A stretch of DNA of 64,000 bases from the NCBI RefSeq assembly GCF_032854445.1, contig NC_088302.1, positions 17,109,338 through 17,173,337 on the forward strand, in the 5' to 3' direction. Below the pieces are notes generated by a model. The model saw only the letters and a list, made by a program, of their open reading frames with translations. It ran no database searches and had not been told where the DNA came from. Shown one piece after another: positions 36,537 through 49,263 of this stretch. Origin of the DNA: Liolophura sinensis (taxonomy: Eukaryota; Mollusca; Polyplacophora; Chitonida; Chitonidae). How positions within the stretch are numbered: the first letter of the stretch is position 1; each line of letters begins with the position of its first letter. The position numbers were made by a program, and so were the translations under genes.

Positions 36537-37580
36537 CCACATTTTGAGCTAAAGAACAAAGAGAAAATAGGCATGTTTTCCATGTATAGAAACGGGGTGC
36601 ACACATGAGATGAGGAAGATCAACAGGTGAAACAGCCATTGGGCTCGCAGCCCTATAACGAACTGCCACTGTTTCTTTATTAATATTAACCACACGCACA
36701 CTGAGAACGCCCCGGTGAAGCGTTTGTTGACACAACAAGGACATCTGTATTTGGCATTCGTTTTTGTTGTACGCTACATGTAACAAGACAACAACCGCCG
36801 TGTCCTTCGAACTGTGTAAAGGTCAAGAGAGAATATTCAGCATTTTCTCGGGGTTGCTATAGCTGCGCGCGAGCGTCTTCTCCGCGGTTGTCTGTGTGAA
36901 CTTCTCCGCAAGGTAAACACCGATGCCGGGAGATTCAGGGCACTCCAGCGCATCTGTCAGCCACAGCCTTCGGCCTGGAAACTATTCCATTCACAAAGCC
37001 GTGATTTTCCACCTGGTTTGACGCAGTATTATCAGTCTCTTTTTCATTCATGTCGAACACAGTCTGTTCCTTCCCTCCGGGCGATGGGGCTCCGGGTCAC
37101 GTGATCCACTTGGCATGCGCAGCCCAGTACATCGCTAATGAACTCTGTGTTACGTACAGACGTGATTAAAGTAGACAATGTCCCGGATAATTGCACAAGC
37201 ACTTGACCTACCTGTACTTAATTAACATATGACCTACCTGTAAAATCAAGCGCTAAACATCCTGCTGACATAATTTCCACTCATTTGATTTTAGTTTAGC
37301 TAATTACTCATTAACAGGCGACCGTGATGAATTTGTTATAAATGAAGAGCTGAGTCCGTTCGATCAGGTCGTGTAAAGAAGTATTTAATTGTGTCTTATT
37401 TGATTTGTCCGATGCTGAATTCAGTATAATTTTATATATTAAGACTACAGCTGACACAAGGCTTCAGATACCCAACTTTATGACGTCAGACTGCACATAC
37501 CGTAGGTTCAGATTCAGCCCATGACGTCACGGTTGCGTGCAGATGGCATATAAATAGTCAAAAACTAATGTAAGGTATTT
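36537..37580. promoter_or_regulatory. CpG-rich islet, possible promoter or first exon
   Basis: The block at about 36790-37140 is clearly CpG-richer than its flanks. It includes 'gctgcgcgcgagcgtc', a donor-like cgcaag|GTAAAC at about 36913, and a palindromic E-box GTCACGTGAT at about 37096. No downstream coding exon was identified, so this is only a candidate regulatory island. 37150-37580 is AT-rich and featureless. Confidence 0.2.
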
Positions 37581-37632
37581 GTTTATTTCTTTGTTGTTAT
37601 ACACCATACTCAAGGATTTTTCGCTTGCGCAT
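37581..37632 (-). mobile_element. SINE-1 3' relic (copy 7)
   Basis: 'gtttatttctttgttgttat' and 'acaccatactcaaggat' correspond to the reverse of the SINE-1 tail with several substitutions. Confidence 0.5.
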
Positions 37633-37743
37633 ATAAAACCGGAATGACCGGGATTAATTGTCCACTTTTGGCAAGTTACTGACGAATTTTCCCTATATAT
37701 GACTTTCTAACATATACACACCTTACTGGTGGAAGGCAAGTGG

Positions 37744-37811
37744 ACTGTACACGACACACGACCATCTTTAACCACTTACTGTACACGACACACGACCATC
37801 TTTAACCACTT
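37744..37811. repeat. 34-bp tandem duplication
   Basis: Two identical or nearly identical 34-bp copies (starting at 37744 and 37778) with 'actgtacacgacacacgacc' and 'atctttaaccactt'. Confidence 0.9.
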
Positions 37812-38699
37812 ATCATCACCAAGGCCGTGCGAACAGTAAAAGAGGAAAAATGCACAATTTCCATGTCAAAGGTCCACATTGAACACACGTCTCAACTACT
37901 CACCTAAGCGTCTTAACTACTATATGTCAGTAGTTATTAGGAGTTGTTATGCCATCGTCTTTCGTGTCATTATACAAAAACTGTTAAAGTTACACACATG
38001 TAAGTGACAAGTGGCTTTATTTCAGAGCTGTGATCGTTAATCAGTCGCACGCAAAGTGGTAATAATAGCTTTAGAAGGCCCGATCTGATGAACACGTGAG
38101 AAGGTCAACATGTTCACTCGCATGACCCACCAGGAGATCTGCTATAATAACTCAAAGAAAGTGAAAATGAAAGACGACCTCCGTAAAGAAGATGCGGGTT
38201 TTCACGAGATGTGTAGATGATGCCTCGCACCATTTTTTGTCTTCTCTTCCGCTGTGTCATTATGTACAAAACTTATCGGTATCAGTCAGTATCAGTTTGA
38301 CGTTATCCATGTTTTAACCCGAATTTCCGTTCTAAATGATAGCCTCTACTTTCGTGCCCAGATTATTATGGTGTTTTGCGGGATTTCCATAAACACACCC
38401 ACGTAGTTAATAATGACGCGGCACTGTCATGCGTCACACATTTGTCTATAGAACACAAAGTAAAACCACAATGCAAGTCTGTTAGTAATACGTCCAACGT
38501 ACAGACACATACGACTAAGTGTCTTTGTTTCCAACGTCATATACATGAAAACTGCAATATTTCTACATCTCATTTTACAACACTATGTACCTTGATAATT
38601 GCGTGGGAGTTTTGATTCTGATTACGTGAGAGATAGCTAGGTGGATCAGTCTACTTTTAAACCTTGACAGATTTGTATACACATCTCGATACAAGAGTT
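37812..38699. other. Intergenic sequence, nothing recognised
   Basis: No repeats or supported frames. Confidence 0.4.
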
Positions 38700-39021
38700 A
38701 AAAGAGTATTCAGGGTCAATCCTGGGTCGGGTCACACCTTAGGGCTTAAAAGAGGATGTTATAGTTTCCTCGCTTGGTGTTCAGCATTAAAGGAATAGTG
38801 CAACGATTGGTTGACCCGTATCAATACAATGGCTCGGACGGGCCGACTTACTTGCCTTCGCTAAGTCGTCTCAGTGAAGCAGCACTAGATAAAAGAGCGG
38901 TGGAAATCCGTCCTGCAACAAGAAGGCACATTACATGTACTTTAAGGACTCCTTCGTCGTTATATGACTGAAAAATTGTGAAGTACAACGCCAAAACCAT
39001 AAGCACTCACTCACTCACTCA
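38700..39021 (+). mobile_element. SINE-2, near full-length
   Basis: A B-box-like 'agggtcaatcctgggtcg' head is followed by 'tttcctcgcttggtgttcag', 'gattggttgaccc', 'aatggctcgg', 'tatatgactgaaaaattgtg', 'aagtacaacgcc' and a CACT-repeat tail. The tail matches the truncated copy at 19225 and the body matches the relic at 42190. Confidence 0.75.
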
Positions 39022-39140
39022 ATCATTCATTATCTGAGAGTTAGATGAACCTATCTCATTATCTGTTAGTTAGGTGGATACATTTCATTATCTGAGTTAG
39101 ATGAGTACATCTCATTATCTGAGACTTAGGTGCACATACC
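39022..39140. repeat. Minisatellite, 28-29-bp unit (four copies)
   Basis: 'tcattatctg' recurs at 39027, 39056, 39084 and 39112 with 'agttagatga' between. It begins directly at the SINE-2 tail, so the CACT tail may have seeded it. Confidence 0.8.
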
Positions 39141-39722
39141 TCAAACCTAGTGCAATAAGAGATTTCTTATAATAATACATAATGTAGTAATAAAAAACGA
39201 AATTGGACGTATTAACCAGTCGAAACGATTAAAACTGCGGCTGCAAAAAATTTCATTCACATTTTGCGCAGGAGTTTATTATTTCCAACATTTGCCTGAC
39301 CAAAGGAAAAACTCTTGCAGATGGCTACCTGAATGTTATCTAACGCAACTGTGTAGGCTGGTGTAGGACACAGCCCCTCAGGGGTAATATATTATCATTA
39401 CACAACGCCCCCTCAACCGCGCCAAGCCTGTCAATATGTACAGGGTTACATGGGAAGGGCAGTGTTGCCAGAGGAGGTTATTGGCCTCACATTAAACGAG
39501 AATGCTGATGAAATAAGGTTGACCATTCACGTGAGCATCAAGTTTTACAGCGTGTGAAGATTTATTCGTTTCCTGTCGTGGTTAGGCCTATGTCTGTTAT
39601 CTGGAAATTATATATCTTACATGGAAATTGTGTTTCACCTGAAAACCCACTGTCTTAATGGAAATTTCTGACAATTAATACCATAAAATCCAACTGCAAT
39701 CACTGTTTGCGAGATACCGAAG
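39141..39722. other. Intergenic sequence, nothing recognised
   Basis: Single-copy sequence without a supported gene. Confidence 0.4.
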
Positions 39723-40013
39723 TAAAATGTTCATGGGACACTCCGTGGCTCAGTTGGTTAGCGCCCTAGTGCAGCGTAATGACCCAGGAGCCTCACACCA
39801 ATGCAGCCGCGGTGAGTTCAAGCCCAGCTCATGATGGCTTCCTCTCCAGCCGTACGTGGCAAGGCCTTCCAGCAACCTGCAGATGGTAGTGGGTTTTCCC
39901 CGGGCTCTGACCGGTTTCCTCCCACCATAATGCTGGCCGCCATCGTATAATGAAATATTCTTGAGTACTGCGTAAAACACCAATCAAATAAAAATAAATA
40001 AATAAAATGTTCA
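39723..40013 (+). mobile_element. SINE-1, full-length with 11-bp target-site duplication (copy 8, reference copy)
   Basis: The best copy in the window. It has a tRNA-like head with A box 'tggctcagttgg' and B box 'ggtgagttcaagccc', then 'ccgtacgtggcaaggccttc', 'agcaacctgcagatgg', 'cggtttcctcccaccataat', 'gctggccgccatcg', 'cttgagtactgcgtaaaac' and an A/AAAT tail. 'taaaatgttca' flanks it on both sides (39723-39733 and 40003-40013). It has no protein-coding capacity and would depend on a LINE for movement. The intact duplication suggests a fairly recent insertion. Confidence 0.95.
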
Positions 40014-40445
40014 AGAGGAGGTGAATTATTTTTGTGAAGCCATGTCATCAGTTCTCCTTTTCCACCTAGAACACCGGCTGTTTTGTTTTTCAGCCAGTGT
40101 ACATGCACCACTTGAGTTTTCCAGCTAACACACTACTTTTTTACCAGCCAGAACCCCATTTGCAGTCAGGACACCAGTTTTCTTTTCCATCTATGACAGC
40201 ACGTGTGATTTTTTTTCAGAACACCACTTTTTTCCAGTTTTTCCAGCCATGGCAACAATTTTTTGTATTTTCCAGTTGGGGCATCACTTGCGTTTTTTTC
40301 CCGAAACCCAATAGCGTTTATCCAGCAATAACACCAGTTTTGTTTTTTTCTAGGTAGGACACGGCTTGTACTTGTTCCAGCTGGTGCACCAGTTGTGTCT
40401 GCTTTCATGACTAGGACACAATTTGAGTCACGTTTTAATCTAAGA
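40014..40445. repeat. Highly decayed repeat of T-tracts with CCAG and ACACCA words
   Basis: About twelve loose units of roughly 30 bp alternating T runs (ttttttccag, gttttccagc) with 'aacaccagttttg'-like words. No two units are identical. It adjoins the SINE-1 at 39734-40002. Confidence 0.6.
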
Positions 40446-41188
40446 CACCATTCGCATACAATGTTTTTTTTTTATATTCTGTCAGAATGATGCAATCCGT
40501 CTTACGGATAAACATACTCGGGGCAGGCCAACGCTCTCTCTGGCTTTAACTGAGTGGTTTTCCACATCTCTCTGTAACCTCATTGAACAAAGCGACTCGT
40601 ACATCCTGTCTGATCAATGAGTGAAACTAGGTCAAATGATATCTGGGTTAATTCAGCTCGCAAATGTCAATTGACCTAGAAGAGCTATCCGGTGTGGCAT
40701 GCCAACCCATACTTTTAGCATGGCAAACTATTTTTCCCCGCTAAAACGATAGAACGATCGCTATGTTACCGGTTCCTGTCTTAAAACGTCGCACCTAATT
40801 ATGAATTGCAACAACACATTATGTATGGGAACGCACGTGTTAAGCAAGGAAGGCTCAAATGTCAGTTCAAATCTGGAAACATACAGAGAACAAATTGTGG
40901 GGTCTTATGGTGCCGGTTCTGCACAATTTAATACTTGAACTATCCGTTACGTTACTCACCAAAGGCTCGAACCTTGTCCCAGTTGGCCTTTTTTCTGGTT
41001 TTCTCCACAAAAGTCTCTACTGGAGCCCACTGATGGTTTCGAGTTGCAACGGTTAGTGAAAGTTTTCCTGCTGGGCGATATTCGACCACGCGACGGGCTT
41101 TAAGTACAAATTTAATATAGAACGGCTCGAAGAGCAAAGATCTACGAAGCCGTAAACGTGACGAGATTAGAAAAAATTGTAAACAGAT
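40446..41188. other. Intergenic sequence, nothing recognised
   Basis: No supported gene or repeat. Confidence 0.4.
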
Positions 41189-41320
41189 CTTTGTTAATTC
41201 GTGCGCACGAGATCTTTGTTAAGTCTTGCGCGCGAGATCTTTATTAAGTCGTGCGCACGACTTAACAAAGAGCTCATGCGCACGACTTAACAAAGATCTC
41301 GTGCGCGTGACCTAATTGTG
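41189..41320. repeat. Long imperfect palindrome built of GTGCGCAC and AGATCTTTGTTAAG words
   Basis: Symmetric about 41254/41255, inside GTCGTGCGCACGAC. Each side carries two units of about 33-35 bp: 'agatctttgttaagtc' direct on the left, 'gacttaacaaagatct' inverted on the right. Arms of about 64 nt match at roughly 85%. The unit's own CG core is also self-complementary. Confidence 0.85.
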
Positions 41321-42189
41321 CATTTCTGTTGATCTTTTATCGAGTGAGCTTACTTTGAAAGTTGTGTGTATGTGATTTTTCTATATTTAAGTTTTTTAAC
41401 CGTGTTACTTCTACGGCTCCATAAAGATCCCACGTAGGCCTAATATGGATATTTTATATGGCTACCGGTGACTTATTTGAGACGTGTATTTCATGAGGTA
41501 CTAAGCGATGCAGATCGTCTATGAGGGAAGGGTAATTGTCCAAGAATTCCATATGAACACATGAGATACTTAACGATATGTGCTCAACGATGGTACATGC
41601 ATTAACAATAATATCGTTGTGACATGGAACAGAGCTGTCGTCTGCTCCGCGCATCCTTAAAATACGTTAAAGCCCAGTATAAATGTTCGAGCCATAAGAG
41701 TACAACTCGGATAGCAGTTTGAATCTGGTGTTTATAATGAAGAGGCACTCGGGGACCTCTGACTTACGTGTATCAGTTGTTTGCAGATTTGACTAGACCA
41801 TCTGGTTTAGGTTCTCGCTGCCAGAGCTTGTAGCTATTGGATCCTTATAATGGGTCCCAAACCGTGTGATGTGGCTTTTCCTCCGACCTTTCGGCGCAGT
41901 AGCGGATATAAATTCATAACCGATTACAGATTCGGAAAATCATGTAACAGTGTTGAAAAGCGCATGTGGTTGTATTTAATTGAAACCAGTCAGGTTCCGA
42001 ACTCTTTGATAACCTACATGGTCTAAACAAATGAATGGCTGTAGACTGGTTATCTTGCCTCTTACCCCTTATCCTGTAGGGTTAAGAATTAAGATAAAAA
42101 ATATAATATATTTCCTCTTCATTTATGGGGTTTTGAGTTTTGTACACGTGTTATGATAAGTATTATTTTACCTGAACTCATAATGAAAT
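41321..42189. other. Intergenic sequence, nothing recognised
   Basis: No supported gene or repeat. Confidence 0.4.
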
Positions 42190-42415
42190 AGGGCCTATCT
42201 CGAAGTCGAGAGACCAGGGATCAATCCCTGTAAGGGTCATGCGAAGATTTAAATATGATACTTGTTGCTGCCTCGCTTGGCGCTCAATGCTGAGAGAGCG
42301 AGGAAACATAACTGGTTGACACGGTATGAGTATAAGGTGGCTGGGTGAGGTGTCCTGTCTGGTGTCTTCGACATGATACTTCAGTGACGACAGTGCAAGA
42401 ATTAATACACAGTAT
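42190..42415 (+). mobile_element. SINE-2 relic without tail
   Basis: Shares 'gggatcaatccctg', 'gcctcgcttggcgctcaatg', 'actggttgacacggtatgag', 'tataaggtggctggg' and 'cgacagtgcaag' with the copy at 38700. The 3' CACT tail is absent. Confidence 0.65.
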
Positions 42416-44159
42416 GATGTTGTATTCAACTGCTCAGATCCGAATGGAAAATATACATTATCCAGTGAAATGCACGCTTTATTGTTTTTGTTATCGTGGA
42501 TTTTGTTTCCTTCTTTAACAAGTTGAAAGAAAGTTTTTTAGCCCCTTAAATATAAGCAAATATACCTATTTCCTATTCCAAAAAAACCCCCCAAAAACCA
42601 AACAAAAAAAAAACAAAAAAAAAAAAAACAAACAAAAAGAAACAGCATGGAAAAGACGATCAATGTGGCTAATTGTGAGCTGATTCCTGGCTATACCGCG
42701 AACTGTTAATCAAGCTACATGCTGTGGTCAGAGATGACCTGAACACCAGAATGCAGACCAAGCTATTGTACGTGTTGGGTGATACAAGTAAAACTCCTCA
42801 AGGCTTATCTCGCTGCTTTTGAAACGTGTTATGTATCTGTAGGTTTATTTTACTTCTTTTTTAATTTTGATGAACATGTATGTATATAATCATTTTTGTT
42901 AATGCAATGGCGTGAGCGTGGTCCAGCAAACAAGCCGTTCATTAGTAACAACACATGTTCTACACGAGACAGCGTCCCTCGATATTTGCTGCCATTACAC
43001 ACTTTAGGTTTAACCAAAAGACAATTTAGGCAATTCAGATCTTTTAGTATTTAAAGGCGCCAAGTGACAGTCCCTCAGTTTTGTTCAGTATTTGTGAGAG
43101 AACAACATGTGCCTTCTTACGGACTCTGATTCTGGTCTGTAGTGTTACGCTTAATAATCAACTAAGATAATTGTGAAGTGGTGTTTTTTGGCGTGTTCTG
43201 ATCCAGGTTTTAGTTCCAATACATTGTTTAGACTGAACCACGTGGTAGTTCTGTTTCAATAGTCATTGAAAATTCTCCTTCATTGACTGATGCGATAAAA
43301 AACCAAACATACCCTGAGTTCGTATTTGAGAGCTGTTAATATTACGACTAAATAAAACTAAACATTCCGCTTGGTACTTCGTCATTACAAGGACAGGAAG
43401 TGACTGAAAGGTGGTGCTCTTTGTATTGTATCAACATATACGGGCATCAGACTATATTCTCTATATTTTCAATGCATGATATAGATAAATTAAGAGTTAT
43501 GGGAACTGGTCAGTTTTACATAATTAACTGGCCGTGTTAAACGGGGTAACTTCATTTGATTCATTGTTGTGGCATTTATTACAGTTGTGACCTTGAGATG
43601 GTATGCTGTGAATGATGCAATCGGCTGAAACGGCACCGTGTCTAATCCACTGCACCGTTCGCAACATCAATCAACAGAAGCGTGCTGTTTTGGTTGCACT
43701 AATGCCTCTCCTACCATCCACGACCCCGTCCCTCTCCTGAATGGGCCGCCGAGGTTCATCAATTAGCTGTTTTGGAAAAGTTTGGGAGTGTGAGTGACAT
43801 TTCCTCCCGATATGAACGGGCACCTTATCTGGCTTGCTGGTAGCTCGATGCCAGGTAATAGTGCCCCATCCCTTCTCAGTCACACCCCGTGCACCCGCCT
43901 CCTGGGCTGAACACTCTGTAACGTGTCACCTTGCTCTGACATTTTGGGTTAAATATATTCGTTTTGAGTGTAAAATCGGTCATGTCACTGGGTAGGTCAT
44001 TTCTCTCGACACGAATATGTAGCTATGTTTTGTGCAAATGTAAAATCAACAAATCAACAAAATCAAAAAGAAACACATCGCATTCTTCAAAGGTGAATTA
44101 AAAATTAACCAAACTATTCCATGTGTCACCATGAAGATAAAACAAACCAAAATGAGACA
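42416..44159. other. Intergenic sequence with an A-rich stretch
   Basis: An impure poly-A/(CAAA)n tract lies at about 42578-42640. The rest is single-copy with no gene recognised. Confidence 0.4.
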
Positions 44160-44960
44160 AGGTAAACAACTCATCATGGCAAATTATGGACAACTTACCA
44201 TGGTCGAAACTCATCACGGAAACAACTTTCAGACGATTAATCAAGGGCATCTTACAAACAACTGATATGTAGCAACTTTGCAGACAACTCATCACGGGTA
44301 CCTTGCAGACAACTCACGGGTACCTTGCAGACAACTCATCACGGGTACCTTGCATACAGCTCATCGCGGACGAGGTACCCTGTAGACAACTCATCACGGG
44401 TACCTTGCAGACAACTAACCTTGAGCAACTTGTGGACAATTAATCAAGGGCATCTTACAAACAACTCATCAATGACAACTTGCATACATCTCACCATTGT
44501 CGGGGTATCTTGTAGACAACTCATACATGGATACCTTGCAGACAACTCATCATGGGTGTCTTGCAGACAACTCATCACGGGTACCTTGCAGATAACTCAT
44601 CATGGGTACCTTGTAGACAACTCAACACGCACAGACAACTCATCATGGGTGCCTTGTAGACATGTCATCACGGGTACCTTGCATGCAGACAACTCATCAT
44701 GGGTCCCTTGTATACAACTCATCATGGATACCTTGCATGCAGACAACTCATCATGGGCAACTTGTAACCAACTCATCGTCAATACGATGTAGACAACTCA
44801 TCATGGGCAACTTGTAACCAACTCATCCTGGGCAACTTGTACACATCTGGTCATGGGCAACTCGTTGACAACTCATCATGGGTAACCTGTGAACAACTAA
44901 TCATGGGAAATTTGCCGACAACTCACCATGATCAATCTGAAGATAATTTATCATGACCAC
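44160..44960. repeat. Minisatellite, about 25-bp unit
   Basis: About 28 variable units of 22-28 bp containing 'gacaactcatcatgggtacc' and 'ttgca'. Most homogeneous at 44280-44720. An open frame of 155 codons here is a repeat by-product. Confidence 0.9.
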
Positions 44961-46249
44961 CTTGTAATCATGGGTACACTCGCAAATTTTCACAGTTCAG
45001 GTTTTTATAAGCCCCGTCGTCTTATGGTATTATAACTCATAACGCCAATTCTGACAAGGGTACAAAACGAGAAAATGCATTTAGTAAGTTTTGCAAAAGT
45101 GTCACCAGCTGAGTTATAAGGTCACAAGTGAAAAGCCCCCATCAAAATAAGTAATTGATCATACGCCTATTTCTGCCCAAGGAGATAAATTGCAAAACAT
45201 GCCAGCAAAATATGTTAAGGAAAACTGAGGGGATATGCATGAAGAATCTGATGAACGTTGACATGAAATTTCGCTGACACCTGACTTATGAAGAGAGGTC
45301 TGTCGTCTTCAGGTATACATGGGTAATAAGCTATAATGTGATAATCTCCATTGTCACCGGATGACTTCACCGTCTCTGCTCGTACTGAAAAATGTAAAAC
45401 AAGGTGCCCATACAACACAACTGTCATATAAAGCGGCTGTGACGAGGGAAACTGACGAAGTTAACAGCAATGACATACAAGTCTACTGAAATCTCCTTTA
45501 CGTTAAATTACTTTCTCACCTGTACTGCGTTTAACTCCACCACTATACACACTGGTGTCCCCCTGTTCCCTCTCCTACTACACGACACGTGTTAATATGA
45601 ATCAAGTATGTTATGATAAATCAGCCCCACGCATTGGTGTATGCCTACTATCATTGTGTTTTAATTCAAGAATAAACCCCAGAAAATATCACACTGATGA
45701 TCATCTCCAATTTTGAAAAATTTAAATATCTGAGAACAACTGTACCGGTATCTGAATTTATCAGGCGATGTTGTATAATATCAATAAAAACCATCTTAGT
45801 ACACTTCTCGTTTTTCAGCACAAAGATATTCGAGATCAAATTTAAAGATCGGAGCAAATAAAGGCATTTGTAGAAATGTAAAAAAAAAACAAAGGTAATA
45901 TTGAATATTAATTGAGTTTAGATCTCATTTCTACCAACTTTAACATATTCCGAGGTACTTTTTATTGTACTGTGTATTACTTGACACTTGTCTGCACATT
46001 TTTTAATATGCATTTTTAAAACTACATGGCTTGGGTAAAGAAGACACCTATCTCAGTTCTGAATACACTCCGTATATCTTGTACTGTTATGTCGAGATTT
46101 CACACGTGTCTGTCCCGTGAAAATGACACACAGCCTCTAATTGTAACAAATATTTCTGACATACCTTACTTACCTGTAGTAATAAACCACATCCTTTAAA
46201 TCCAAACAACCAAGTCTGTCACATCTTACCTGCTTTCTAAATGAGATTC
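44961..46249. other. Intergenic sequence, nothing recognised
   Basis: AT-rich, no supported exon or repeat. Confidence 0.4.
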
Positions 46250-47215
46250 AGAACACACCTGAGATCAGCTGTATTGGCCCTCTCGCCCGAAGGAATCTGA
46301 CTGAGATGAGCTTAAGATCAGCTGTACTGGTGCTCTCACCTGACGGAATCTGACTGAGATGAGCTTAAGATCAGCTGTACTGGTGCTCTCACCTGACGGA
46401 ATCTGACTGAGATGAGCTTAAGATTCAGCTGTACTGGTGCTCTCACCTTACGGAATCTGGGTAAGATAGATTAAAATCAGCTGTATTCTCACAGTACAGC
46501 TGTGTATCAGCAGGCACTCTCACCTGACCTATTTGACTGAGATAAGCTTAAGATCAGGCTGTACTGGTACCCTCACCGGACGGAATCTGACTGAGATAAG
46601 TTTAAGATCAGCTGTAACTTGTATTCTCTCACCTTACTGAATCGGACTGAGATAAGCTTAAGATCAGCTGTACTGGTATTCTCTCACCTTACTGAATCTG
46701 ACTGAGATAAGCCTCAAGATCAGCTGTACTGGTACTCTCTCACTAACTGAATTGGACCGAGATAAGCTTAAGATCAGCCCGTACTGGCACTCTCCCACCT
46801 GACGGAATCTGACCGAGATAAGCTTAAGATCAGCTGTACTGGTACCCTCACCGGACGGAATCTGACTGAGATAAGTTTAAGATCAGCTGTACTTGTATTC
46901 TCTCACCTTACTGAATCGGACTGAGATAAGCTTAAGATCAGCTGTACTGGTATTCTCTCACTTACTGAATCTGACTGAGATAAGCTCAAGATCAGCTGTA
47001 CTGGTACTCTCTCACCTAACTGAATTGGACCGAGATAAGCTTAAGATCAGCTGTACTGGCACTCTCCCACCTGACGGAATCTGACCGAGATAAGCTTAAG
47101 ATCAGCTGTACTGGCCACTCTCTCACCGAACTGAATTGGACCGAGATAAGCTTAAGATCAGCTGTACTGGTACTAGGTACTGTCCCACCTGACCGAAATG
47201 AGATGAGCTTAAGGT
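46250..47215. repeat. Minisatellite, 53-58-bp unit
   Basis: About 17 units with 'gaatctgactgagataagct', 'taagatcagctgtactgg' and 'tactctctcacctgacg'. The length varies by small indels. Segments 46555-46720 and 46840-47000 look like copies of each other, indicating a multi-unit duplication inside the array. Confidence 0.95.
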
Positions 47216-47850
47216 TTTTGTGATATTGGCAACAATAGAAAACCCTTGCGATTTTACATTACTATGTGCTTGTAATTAGATTTTTGAGTTATGAAAAGAA
47301 ATAAAAAATCATTATGTTTTAAACACTATGTCAAAATTATTCATCTGAGGAGAGTTTACTTCCAAACCCTTTTTGAATTACATCAGCTATATGCCTATAA
47401 TGTGCAGTCAGGCATGAACAATATCATTTGTTTTTGTTTGTTTCTTCATTTACTTTTATAAGTTGGAGAATTATAAATGATGAGGCACACTGATGAGTTA
47501 AATCTCATTGCCCTTCTTTCTACACACATTATTAGTGTGAAATACACTCTTTTAAAAGCGAAATTAAGAAGAGCAGCCTGTAGCGTTTTGCTCTTTGTTA
47601 AACCTTCACTTTTTCTTGCAGGACGTACTTTAATGAACACTGACAAGAAATGAAAGTTAATTAGTTCTCCATTGAGTATTCAGCTTTAGACTGTTGCTCG
47701 ATTAGCCCTCGCCGCCTTGGTGAGGAAAAGGCAGTCGAGCATGCTCACGTGGCTGTTTTCTTAGTCTAACATTCGTTGAAGACCGCTTGTCTTCTACTAA
47801 ACTAAATATGATGTGCGTCACACGTGGAAAAGTTCCTCATTAAATTGCTG
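47216..47850. other. Intergenic sequence, nothing recognised
   Basis: No supported gene or repeat. Confidence 0.4.
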
Positions 47851-47938
47851 AAGGTCGATGGTTTTCCCCAATCACTCCAGTTTCCTTCACCCATGCTTGT
47901 GTATGGCGTTATATCAAAGAAATAATCAAATAAATATT
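47851..47938 (+). mobile_element. SINE-1 relic (copy 9)
   Basis: 'aaggtcgatggttttcccc', 'agtttccttcaccca', 'gtgtatggcgttat' and 'aataatcaaataaata' follow SINE-1 order with heavy substitution and deletion. Confidence 0.6.
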
Positions 47939-49263
47939 AGCCCTTGTCAAATAAAAGTATTTTGTCTCTGACACACCCATCTATTTACATGTGAGTCTGG
48001 CCAACCATGATTTTCGTTCACTACCCTTCGAGCACATTGTTTGTATCGTTTTGCAAAGAAAGCCGTTCATTTTCTGTCTAAAGGGTAATTGAGTGATACA
48101 GTCCAGGTAATGTGAAAGCTCGCTTTTCAACGTGAATTCTGTTCAAAACGATGACTGACACTCGATGAACTCGAGTCTGATAACATGCAAACCTTGCTTC
48201 TATCGAGTAGTAGAGTCTGTGGTATGAGCGTTAGTTCTCAACTCTCCTTCCCCCCCCCCCCCCCCCCGCATCCACTTTCCTCATCCCCACTGACAGGATG
48301 TACAGATAGTATTTATAGAGCAGAAGTGAAGTGAGTTACCTCGGGTAATCCTTAAGCTCCAGGTGAAAAAAATCATGACAGGAGAGCGGAGAGAAGAAAA
48401 AATGGGAGAAAAAGAAAAGAAAGAAAAAACAGAGTAAGAAAAAGCACGAGAAATAAGTGGTAAAAAATGATACCGTTCACCTCTATCATCTTTCCTTGCA
48501 TTTCTTACATGTTTCATTCATAACTTATTTCTGGATTTCACACAGCATTCCTGGGAGGCCAGTATAACTTTGGCTCCATTCATTTGGCAGGCGCTCCGTT
48601 CTGGTGTATATTAAGGGACTGCCCGCTTCGTTAAGACAGTGGTTGTAAGCGAGTTGCAGGCAGCAGTCTGCACCATGTGCTCCCAGTGCAGCCTTAGGTA
48701 CCGGAACATGTACCATTGATAACCTGCCTCTCAGACTTGCGGCTTGTCAGCACCCTGCAGCCCTCATTCATCTATCACAGACGCAGAATATCTCCGTCAG
48801 TTGCCCAAGGCCTGCTTTCTTACAGCTAAATCAGACCGCTGGCCCTATTGATACCATACCTTTTCCTACGCAATGGCGACTCGGGTTCAAGCTGGAGTGG
48901 CAATTGTTCTCCTGTATTATACACAGCTACTGTACTGTGTACTTTGGTAACCAGCTGTGAGCCAGTAAACAGTCACCGCAAACGCAGGGATGAACAAGTT
49001 GTTATACCCCCACTCAAGACCCGAATGAATTTAGGCGGGAATGGCCTCCATTAAATGAGCATGTTCCAAAACATTTTGCTACTGATATATACTACTAAAG
49101 ACTCAAAGTTATACGTGTGTCAGCAGTAGTAATAATGAAGCCGAGGCATCACCATGTAAATATAATAGGTTTGAGAAGTTTCGATCAAGCATGTGGATCG
49201 TAAGCTCGTGAAACAGTTTACATTTACATGCTGATGTCTTCACTTCAATATTCTTACTGTTTA
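47939..49263. other. Intergenic sequence with simple repeats
   Basis: Contains poly-C at about 48250-48268, a GAAA-rich purine tract at about 48365-48460, and a B-box-like 'gcgactcgggttcaagctgg' at 48876 that resembles 30318. No gene recognised. Confidence 0.4.

Noticed and set aside
36009-36542. Long frames (172 and 177 codons) on both strands
   Set aside because: They exist because the tandem period (33 bp) is a multiple of three; no independent coding evidence. Kept only as a repeat and a finding.
39740-39830. tRNA gene
   Set aside because: The A and B boxes are present, but the sequence continues as a SINE body with target-site duplications and does not fold as a complete tRNA. The same applies to 61507 and 51882.
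44325-44792. 155-codon frame
   Set aside because: Lies wholly inside the 25-bp minisatellite and reads repeat units in shifting frames.
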